From assembly GCF_902686445.1 (NCBI RefSeq), contig NC_062221.1, positions 35,728,575 through 35,792,574 of the forward strand: DNA of 64,000 nt. Direction: 5' to 3'. Numbering within the stretch: the first letter of the stretch is position 1; every line of letters starts with the position of its first letter. The translations under genes and the position numbers were made by a program. The notes under the pieces are model-generated. The model saw only the letters and a program-made list of their open reading frames with translations. It ran no database searches and was not told where the DNA came from. Below are positions 54,800-64,000 of this stretch, piece by piece. Source of the stretch: Sciurus carolinensis (Eukaryota; Chordata; Mammalia; Rodentia; Sciuridae).

Positions 54800-57435
54800 T
54801 CCTCTAAATAACTTAACATTTCTGACAATACAGGGCTACTGGCAACAAATTTCCTCAACACTAATGTTTGAATTTCTGTATATTGTTCAATGTTCACATA
54901 TTCTCTTAGTTTTTCATTAAACTACATTAAAGAAGATCATACTATCTTTGTGATGTGTATAAATAAACTGTTACTTATGGAGTGGATTGTTATTTTCCTA
55001 AAATGACATGGTTATTAAAGATCTATAATTTCAAATAATTATTGACTACTAGAGTCCATAAGAATACCTGACAGGGCAAGTGAAAATAAATAAAACCACT
55101 CCAAGTTTCCTTGAAATTTCAAAAGATTAACCCATCAATTAGGATAAAGGAAAATGACCCAAGAAGGGTTAGATCATGACTAATCTCTTAATGTTGCTCA
55201 ACTTTTCATGAATTAAACAGAAATATTTATTCCAGAGAAAACATCTTTGATCTTAGGTTCAAAATAAAGAAAAGTCAATAAAGGAAAGAAAAGAGAAACT
55301 ATGTAAAGTAGACTTCGATATTGAATCCAAAAGAAGTTTTATATAAATGTTTCAATAGAAAAGGTGCTTAATAAATATCAGTTAAATAAATATCAGTTGT
55401 TTATTTAATGCCTTTTTCACATTATATCATCTCAGAAATAATGAAGTTTATTGGTATTTTGTTTTATCCCTGTGTTTATTCCTACAGCCAACATAAACCT
55501 GGGATAGTCAACATTATCCACCCTCATAACTATGACAACTGGCTGTCCTATTCAGCTAACTGAATTTACTGAATTTAGGTTTGGGAGACAGGAAATCTTG
55601 CTAAACTAAATACTTATATTTGAAACTGATCAAGTCATTTCATATTCACTTCAGATTTCTTATCTATGTAATAAGTTCCATTTTATAGGTGTCATTCCAT
55701 GAAATCTAATTTTACCAGTCTCTTTCTGGTCACTCTGAGGGGTAAAGTACATGCTATTATTTGGAGAAAATCTGCTCTATAATTAAAATATCAACAGTCA
55801 CTATATTGTCCAAGTGAGATGTTTTTGAGACTTAATGAGCCTATATTTTCCTTCAAGGCCAATAATGGAAAAATAATTGAAAGAAAGTTTGCAAAAAGAA
55901 TAGAGATCTAAGAAGGAAAATAACTAAATGCCATATTAAATGCAAGCATGTTATTATGCATGCAAACATATGAACATTCAAACAAAGAAAATGGTAAGAA
56001 ATCTTAAAAGTAACTGTGGAAAATGTATAATGTTATGTGACTATTTTAAAAATTTCATTTTGACTAAAATAAATTCAATTACTTGAAATATTTTGGCATT
56101 TCAGGTCAATGTATGAAGTTACCTTGCTCTTTTAAAAAGTCCACAAGAGAAAACTAGTTTCTACAAAACATAATTCCAAGAAATAAAAATATTTTAAAAT
56201 GGTAATACTATGTTTATAGAGTTATTATAGCAAATTTTTGAAGTAAAGTAGAACATATGGTATTATGTAATGAAATTGGTTTACAGTGAAGTGAAGGAAA
56301 GGGAGTTCACATTTTTAAGCCTTTCTATAAAACACTGTGCTCTGTGTTTTTCTCATTTTATCTGAAAGAAAGATATGCCAGAGGGAGAGGGAAAGAGAGA
56401 GACAACAAAGTAAAATCCATATGAACTGAGTAGTTGTTCTACAGTTACTGACAGGAAAGAAAAAGTCCAACGTCCACCATCAGTGGAAGAGCCATAGATT
56501 TCTGTCTCCAAAGGTAATGCACTTTGCATAATCATCAACAACTTTGACATTTAGCCTATCATGTATTTTAAACAATAAATAATTTGATTATGTACAATGT
56601 GGGCATTTATAAGCTTCTTAGCAGTATCAGAATTACCTGATTAAAGTCCCAAAGTTCACCAGGTCAGTTTCTTTTGCATGAATACACTATCTAAACTGGG
56701 ATAGGGCACATGCAGGAAGCACATGTTACAGTGGTGATTTCCAATGAGGTCCTTTGCTAAGTGTGCCATATTTCATTTCTCTCTTTCCACAGGGATTAGA
56801 GATACGAAAAAGGAATGGCAATTTTAATAAATTTTAATGTGATTTTTAAATGCACTTAAGCGATAAATTTTGTAGCATATCTGTTTATATAACTCTCACC
56901 CACTTTCAAACACTTTAATATAAGCTATATTTAGTTAAGTCTGTGATATTTCCAAACTGACTATAGTAGTTATTCAATTTATTGATTCTTTCAAAGGAGA
57001 TGACTGTGGGTGTAATACCATGGTGTTCTTTAAGATTTTTCATTGTTCTTCCCTCATGATGACAGTAATTATTTACTCTTTTTCTTTGCACTTAATCATT
57101 AACCTAAATGTTTCTTATGGAAATTGTACTAAAATTAACACTTATATATCCATACATATGATCAAGTTAACACATTACTGCTTCCAAGGCTTACAAGGTA
57201 CAACAATGTCTCCCTTATATGTGATCAATATGGGTGATGGTGTCAATGATTTTTTTAATAGCTTATCAAATACTGTTAAAAAGTCTTCTTTCTAGGCCTT
57301 CTAATTAGCATTTCAAATAGGGAAAATGAAAGATTATTCAGCACTGTAAGAAAAATAGGATAGTTTTGGAGAAACAAAATAATGTTAGATTTTGGTTGAA
57401 TCAAAATAAATTCTATAGAAACTAAAAATTTTAAC
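54800..57435. other. Intergenic stretch without recognised gene
   Basis: About 2.6 kb of A/T-rich DNA. A weak MIR-like resemblance is possible around 56420-56530 on the minus strand. No supportable coding or RNA signal. Confidence 0.5.
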
Positions 57436-57447
57436 ATACAAATGAAA

Positions 57448-57656
57448 CTATGCTAGACGTGGCAGCCCCAGCTTTAATTCCAGTGGCTCAGGAGGCTGAG
57501 ACAAGAGGATGGCAAGTTCAAAGACGGCCTCAGCAACTTAGCTAGGCCTTAAGCAACTTAGTTAGAACCTGTCTCAAAATAAAATCTAAAAAAGGACTGA
57601 GAATATGATTGTGATTAAGTACCTTCTGGGTTCAATCTCTGGTACAAATAAAAAGG
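57448..57656 (+). repeat. B1/ID composite SINE
   Basis: GTGGCTCAGGAGGCTGAGAC, GGCAAGTTCAAAGACGGCCT, AACCTGTCTCAAAATAAAAT, then a decayed ID half (GGGTTCAATCTCTGGTAC). Older than the copy at 29.8 kb. Confidence 0.85.
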
Positions 57657-57659
57657 AAA

Positions 57660-60500
57660 CTATGAAAGTATTAGAAGAAAACACTGTGAAGCTGTATTAA
57701 TAATACTCTTAAGAAAACAAGCACTAGATTTGGAATATTTTGAAATATATTTCATGATTAAAATGATGTAAAGATAAATGATTGATAAATCCAATACATA
57801 AAAATATAATTGTTTTCTTGGCTCAAAACATGTAAACAAAGATAAGATTAAATGAAAAACTGAGAAAATTTTGTTAAGATTAAACAACTTGATTAAAAGC
57901 ATTTGGAAAAATAAAGTTGCATGTTACTAAAGACCTATAGATTTTTTTCCTTGATATTATTCCCTAAACAACACAGCATAACAAATATTTATCCTCTGTT
58001 AGAAATCATATGTTGAGATGATTTAAAGTATAGGGGACAATGATCATAGCTTATATGCAAATACTACACCACTTTATATAAGGGACTTGAGCATTCACAG
58101 ATTTTTATACCAGGAGGGAGGGTGTTCTGGAATTAGTTCTCCATGACAAGCCCAAGATGGTCATATATATACTCTGCATAATGCATACACAGTACACACA
58201 TACACACACAGTCATTGTATTATCTCCTGGATCTTCTCCTTCTTGCTACTGCAGAACTTCACAACATGTTCACTCTGGTGGGTTGCTGGGTGAACAGGAA
58301 AAACTAATCCAATTAGTTTTGTATTTAAGAATCATCTTTGACATTCATTGACCATATCGACAATATTGGACGGATACTCAATTTATCTCAGTCTATTATT
58401 TGCTATAACAAATCAAATTACACATAGGCTTTGAGTTAAAGATTAAATTCTTATACAACTATTTCTTGGCTTTGTGTTCCTGAAAGTAACTAAGTCCATG
58501 TATGCTTCGTTTTTATAATTTATAGCATTGGGAGAACAGTAATCCCCATCTCTTAGCAGTGAGAATGGAAACACCTCAAAAATTAAATGATTTGGTCAAA
58601 AATATGCAGATTGTTACAGACAATAAAGACTAGATCTGTTCTTTAATTTAAATAATCTACTCACGATATCATAGAATACATTCTCAGAAAGAATTTTCTT
58701 GATGACAGTATAAAGAGATAAGTGAATATACAATTTTTATAGTGTTCTTAACATGAACTTTGTAGTCATTAAATAACCTAAAGCAGTTCTAATACTTTGG
58801 GGAATTTTCAGAACGTTGACTTTTGAGTTGCTTATTAACTTTTGATTATCTTAAAGCAGGAAAAACTGAAACATTTATCATTCATTTATATCATTTATTT
58901 CCTGTTACAAAGTAGTAGTCAGCAAATTTGAAGATAAAAATAGTAGGGTTTAGTTTTGTTTTGGATTTTTGTGTGGAGGAAAATTGGAGGTAAATTTTAA
59001 GGTAAACAAAATGAATGGCATACAATGTATTAGAAATTAACAATGAACATGTATATAAATTTTGGTCAAGAACATGTTTCCTTTTCTATGTATTCTTTAA
59101 TTTCAACTTGTTTTGGAATGATTTAAGTAATTAATGCTTACTTTCTTCAAATTAAACAGTACTACTAATGCTGTGTAATAAATATAGTCTTTCAAAATGT
59201 CTAGAGTTGGAGAACACTGGCAACACAGCAACTTTGGCTAAGAAACTGTACTTTATATCCTGCACAAGGTTTTTTTGAAGAACTTCTATTCAGAGAAACA
59301 AATTTTAACACATCTGGTGCTGGACCACACTCAAATGTATGAAATAGTTTTGTTCTTTAAAATTTTCTCATTAATTTTGACATAATTCCTCATTATCATA
59401 ATTCTCATCAAGTTATCAGCATCACCTTTTGCCTACTTCTTACTAAACCAAAGCTCAACCACACTTGTATATTCATAAGCATTAGTCAGATGCCACAGTA
59501 AGTCTATGCAAAGTTGTTTAAATGAATACAAAAGTAGAAGAAATAGTTGGCAGGGTCCTATACATAGAATTAATTATTTAAAATGCTTGAAGCTTTCATT
59601 AAAATACAAAGAAAAATTGTTCAATACCATTGTTAAATATTAGAGTTGACACACTATTTTGTATAATTATTAAACACTGATAAAAAGTTTATTTGCCAAT
59701 AAATTTAGAAGTAGATTAGAATTGGGCAAATAAGTCTTAAAAAGAATATAGGTAATGAATGGAATTCTTCATAGGAAATGAAACAAGCAATGCTGCAGAA
59801 TAATCAAAAGGCATATATATAAGTAAAAAAAAATCACTCAAATAGATTCCTTACTTCCAAGCTTTATCCAGAAATTAGAAACATAGTTGTAGAAGTCTAA
59901 AATCTACTGAGCATTTTTGTTATTAAGTTGGAACATGACCTTAAGTACTAAACCTATACAATAACTGACAATAATAGGTGGCAAAAAATCTATTTATTGA
60001 ATCAAAGCAATTTCATGTTTAATTTTATTTGTTAAGCAAACATAGATGAAATAAAGTCACAGATTACAGGGTTATCAGTAGTGTGTTGGTGAACAAAGAT
60101 CTGAATTTCTTTACTTCATACTACTGTGTACTCTGTACCAACCAATCCATTTTCAGCACAGACTCCGCTGTGCCTTGAATTCTAAGTGTTTCTGCATAAT
60201 TCTCATATACAAAAGATAATGATGCCTTCGAATCTTCTGTAGCACCGACAAAAGTATAACTAAGCAATTACATTTCTAGGCATTAATACTATCAAAATAA
60301 CTGTGCTTATAAAAGTTGCCAATATAGAAAAATGTCCTGAGACATTTTCTGAGACTCTATAAAAAGAGAGTCAAAGTTGCTTTTATATCAAACAGATAAT
60401 TATTTTCAATCTTTAAAATCAGGAATATTTTTTTCAAAACTAACATCTAGTAATGTTCTAATCACTGGAAATTTGTGGAGACAAAACTCATTCAAAGATC
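57660..60500. other. Intergenic stretch without recognised gene
   Basis: About 2.8 kb of A/T-rich unique DNA with short CA runs near 58190-58208. I see nothing I can name. Confidence 0.5.
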
Positions 60501-60527
60501 TTATGTAGAACTTTAAATGGGTACATT

Positions 60528-60809
60528 TTATTTTTGGTAAATTATATTTTCATAAAGGTAAATTAAAGAAATCAATAGATGCACTGTGAATTGTACCTGA
60601 CTGATCCGTATTTGATATATAGGGTCATAAGTACTCCTTGATTCAGCTATGAAGGTTTTCACAAGCATGTTTTCAGCAAACTCATCCACCATTCGTGTTG
60701 TTCCACTGTTTACCAAGCTTACCTGTTCATGGGGAGGTCTATGCAGTTTTTCTAACCTAGAGATCCCAGTACCCAGGTAAGACCAAATAAATCCACAAGT
60801 ACAACAATC
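60528..60809 (-). other. Coding-like open stretch of unknown identity (about 93 codons)
   Basis: Minus strand stays open from about 60809 down to a stop at 60528. The translation includes YLGTGISRLEKLHRPPHEQ, TTRMVDEFAENMLVKTFIAE and STYDPIYQIRISQ, a mixed composition unlike the A/T-driven open frames nearby. Two good donor-like sites occur in it (HEQ|GTAAGC at 60721-60726; ISQ|GTACAA). No clear acceptor or start codon is visible. MVDEFAENMLVKTF could form an amphipathic helix. It could be a decayed processed copy, one or two exons of an unknown gene, or chance. I do not recognise it. Confidence 0.25.
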
Positions 60810-60879
60810 ATATCAGTTAATTCCTAGCACCAGTAAATTTGAGAAACAGTGCTTCGGTTTTCCCTATCCCCTCTAAATA

Positions 60880-61655
60880 ATTATTTTGACAGATTTATAA
60901 GTACTTCTTCCTGCTCAAATTTCTATTATCCTCTGAGTTGTCCAAAGTTTTATGGACCTCTGTCCATAAAACAGATATACAGATAAACAGATATACAGCA
61001 TGTATAACCATTCTAGTGAGAAATTCTGAAAAGAAAGAATAAATACAAGAAATGACAAGAGATTTTTTACTTTGATTTAGTACATTAGGCAATGGAGGGA
61101 AAAAAAGAAAGATGTGATATTGACACTTCCAATGTCACCTTCCTAAACCTATCAATAATACTAATCTTCCTACCTCCCAACTTATAATATACTTTGCTAA
61201 AAAAAAAAAAAAAAAGAAGAAGAAGAACAAACTTCAAGCATTTTGAAGATGATTTAATATTTGTGAGGCAAACCAAGAACAAATGCCATGAGACAAACAA
61301 GGCTCTATTATTCATGAGTCACTAGGAAAAGTAAATTTACAAACTTGAAAAAAGAATTTTATGATGCCAAGCCATTAGCTATTTCTGAGTTCAAACTAAT
61401 GCTCATAATTGTTTATAATTATAAACTCACTTGTTTGGGGTTATAAACAATTACTGAAGTTAAATGTAGAATGAGTGTGGCTCTCGTGAATAATGTGGCT
61501 TCAGCAATCATTAACTAACCATGTTTGTCATCTTCACAAATTATAAATCAGTGAAGCACTGTGGTTACAGAACATTGTCTGAACTGAGTAAGAATGCTGA
61601 CAAATGTCTAAAATTTGATAATCAATAAGGCATTGCCTGGAATAACCTAGCAGTA
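60880..61655. other. Intergenic stretch, nothing recognised
   Basis: A/T-rich DNA with a 17-base A run at about 61200 followed by GAAGAAGAAGAA. No supportable gene. Confidence 0.5.
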
Positions 61656-61664
61656 TGTTAGCAG

Positions 61665-61840
61665 CAGGTATATCTAGTTTTCCTCACATAGACTGCAGGA
61701 GCCACATCACAACAACCTGGACCGCTTATCAAAAGCAGACTTCAGTACCAGCCCCAGAAATAATGAATCAAAACCTTAAAGTCAGTGACCCATGAATCTG
61801 TATTTTAACCAAATTCTAAGGCAAGGCATATGATGAAACA
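61665..61840 (-). mobile_element. MER5A-type hAT relic (non-autonomous DNA transposon)
   Basis: ACATCACAACAACCTGGACC, AAATAATGAATCAAAACCTT and GAATCTGTATTTTAACCAAA follow antisense MER5A. Short, ancient and inactive; terminal repeats are not clear. Confidence 0.55.
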
Positions 61841-61844
61841 GCTT

Positions 61845-63080
61845 GGGTTACCTCTTTGGATTTTAAGAACTCTGAAAATGATCAGGATGGGATTCTGCCA
61901 CTATCACTTAGGTCACCAGGGCCCTGCCATAGACAAGCACACAGCTGGATTTGTGTGACAGTGTTATATACTTACTATCTATAAAACCATTTCTCTTAGA
62001 GTAAAAAATAATAATAATAACAGAATCGTTAAGACAGCCCTCCTCAGAACCACTTGACATTGATTTTTGGCTACCCCTTTATAGGACTTACTAGAGCCAA
62101 CAACTAAAAGCCAGAATATAATTTTTCCTCAAGTGCCACTCTTTATAAATACACATAACTCTTCACCCACCCAGAGAAGCAGCTCTGAAGTGTATTTGCT
62201 GCTTGAAAAATGACTTGATATCAGGAGGAATCTCCTACATTTCATACTACATATGAAAAAACAGTGATTTTTAAAATTCTTTTCCTGACTCGTAAATTTT
62301 CATCTAACATTATATGTTTTCCTCATTTGTGGGTTTCCTAATCTGTATGTAATGTGATCACTTTACTTTCAGGTGAATAGCTTATCGGGTTGTTACAGTA
62401 CATAAATATTTCAGAGGGTAAGATGTGACATCAAACTTGTTCTACTTAATAACAAGCCACATTATTACAACATTTTCCTGAGTTTACTTTAAATTGATCT
62501 TTGTCCAGTTCACAAATGCTATGAGAGTACATGTCATAAAAAGTAGAAGATAGTACATCCAATTATGGATCAGTTTTTCTCCACGTGGTGGAAAAAGTGC
62601 TTTTACAAGGCACATGCACTAAAATGAAAGACTCAGAACAGAAAATACATCTGAAATGCATTACCTTATTATATCAAATTTATGGAAAGATAGTATATTT
62701 CTATTCAATTTTTTCTAGTCTTTTTGAAAAAAAAATAACAAAGAAAAGCAATCAGCACTGGTTTGCATAGAAATTGATGCCTTGCAATAAAACCATTTAC
62801 TAAAGAGCACCTTGATGACCTTAAAAGATCAATGCATCTGAGGTTTCCAGGAACCACTGAAAGGGTCTAGCAGAAAATTTATGCAGTGCCATTTTAAGTT
62901 GGGCTAAATAATTTATTATAGTGACCCCGTTTCTTTCACAATATTTAGAAACAATATGCTTTTTAAAAATAAATAATTATTTTAAAAATAAATAACTTTA
63001 GCAAGGTGAATCCTTCAGACATTAAAAAATAAACTTTAGGAGATGCAATTAAAATTATAACAAAGTTGGTAATTAAATGA
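61845..63080. other. Intergenic stretch, nothing recognised
   Basis: About 1.2 kb of A/T-rich unique sequence with no supportable coding or repeat signal. Confidence 0.5.
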
Positions 63081-63084
63081 AAAA

Positions 63085-63246
63085 TGGTGGCACGAGACAG
63101 ACATCGTTGCCCTGTGTACATGTTTGATTACACGAATTATATGAATCTGCATCATGCACAACCATAGAAATGAAAAGATGTACCCCATTTGTGTACAATG
63201 AATCAAAATGCAGTCTGTGAAAATAAAAAAAAGAAATAAAAAAAGA
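63085..63246 (+). mobile_element. L1 3'-end fragment
   Basis: GGTGGCACGAGACAGACATC, TGCCCTGTGTACATGTTTGA, GATGTACCCCATTTGTGTAC, then an AATAAAAAAAAG tail. About 160 bases of an L1 3' UTR. Confidence 0.8.
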
Positions 63247-63261
63247 AAGGGATTCCAATAA

Positions 63262-63375
63262 GTACTTTTCTTTTTTTTTTCTTTTCTCCCCTCTGAGGGG
63301 CCAGGGATTTGAACCAGAGTCCTTGCACATAATAGGCGAGCGCTCTCCAACAAGAGCTATTTCTTCAGCTCTGGG
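63262..63375 (-). repeat. ID-type tRNA-derived SINE, antisense
   Basis: Minus strand: GGAGAGCGCTCGCCTATTAT and CTCTGGTTCAAATCCCTGGC resemble tRNA A- and B-box regions, followed by a pyrimidine/A-rich tail. It lacks a tRNA fold, so it is a SINE and not a tRNA gene. Directly after an L1 tail. Confidence 0.7.
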
Positions 63376-64000
63376 ATTCCAGTAGATCATTAGGCCTGCA
63401 CTCAAAACACAATGTTCAGGCACTTGGTTGCTGAACAAATAAAAAACAATCGAGTTCATGTTCTAATATAAATGCTTTTGCCACACATCTAAGGTACAAT
63501 CCTAGAGAAATTTACATGCTTGAATTGGTCATTGTTTAGACATCATTTTTTAAAATTGCATAAATCTTTTTATTATAATGCTTATTAATTATTTTATATT
63601 TTACTATTCAGTAATGACTTTTAACTCAAAGTTGTATGCTATCAACATTATAAAATTACTTTTCATTCACAAAGAATTTAGTTTCTAGTTTTAGTTCCTG
63701 TATTTTAAACATTTGGATTAAATCTTAGAAAACATACACACACACACATATAGTAGACAGCTGGAGAAATTTAACTGTCCAGACTGGTTTGGTATTGGCA
63801 CAATTAGGCTCAAATTCCAAAGTATATCTAGACATAACTCTCACTTCTCACAGTGGCCGTGTGTAAAAAAAGAATAACCTGATGGTTTCTTATTTATTGG
63901 ATATCTGTGTCCTCTCAAAATTTTATGCACCCAAGTTGTGTTACTAGACAGTGAAGTCTTTTGGAGGAAATGAACAAACAGGAGAGTTTGTCCACTCTCT
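63376..64000. other. Intergenic end of window, nothing recognised
   Basis: A/T-rich with a short CA run at 63734-63749. No gene or repeat that I can support. Confidence 0.5.

Noticed and set aside
56420..56530. Possible MIR or small exon on the minus strand
   Set aside because: A few MIR-like words and a 65-codon open frame, but no splice sites and no consistent alignment.
63262..63375. tRNA gene
   Set aside because: A- and B-box-like stretches are there, but no cloverleaf can be drawn and the tail is SINE-like; the same holds for the ID pieces at 8.3 and 24.5 kb.

Overview
This is mammalian nuclear DNA, A+T-rich by eye and dense in retrotransposons. The SINEs join a 7SL/B1-like left half to a tRNA-derived ID right half (a 'ggctggggatgtagctcagtg'-type tail). 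With the lineage-specific L1 copies, this points to a rodent of the squirrel family. That assignment is inference from repeat type; I cannot name the species.

The one gene I can identify with confidence is sucrase-isomaltase (SI), on the minus strand. Its promoter and untranslated first exon lie near 34.8-35.05 kb. Twenty coding exons run down to position 663, and the gene continues past the left edge. All introns are GT-AG, and the exon phases join into one open frame of 805 codons plus two bases with no disruption. These residues cover the cytoplasmic tail, membrane anchor, Ser/Thr-rich stalk, P-type trefoil domain, N-terminal beta-sandwich, and the complete GH31 catalytic barrel of the isomaltase subunit with nucleophile D502 and acid/base D601. 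They also include the first part of the C-terminal sandwich. The sucrase half lies outside the window.

The SI promoter shows the arrangement known from other mammals: a TATA box, a CDX2 (SIF1-type) element just upstream, a GATA motif, and an HNF1 palindrome near -170. The 5' leader carries an upstream ATG whose short frame overlaps the SI start codon.

From about 35 to 64 kb, upstream of SI, the DNA is intergenic and mostly retrotransposon debris. It holds ancient MIR, L2, MER5 and MaLR LTR relics and several old L1 fragments. One antisense L1 relic (about 44.8-48.1 kb) is itself interrupted by a SINE and a younger L1. A 3.6 kb 5'-truncated young L1 (about 49.0-52.5 kb) sits inside an older SINE. 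Two minus-strand stretches (39393-39565 and about 60530-60820) read like protein but match nothing I recognise; they are listed as low-confidence candidates.

I found no CRISPR array, operon, functional RNA gene or other unusual system. The points most worth following up are the leader uORF, an Arg-to-His change in a conserved GH31 signature, an L1 tail close to the exon 8 acceptor, the nested insertions, and the two orphan coding-like stretches.
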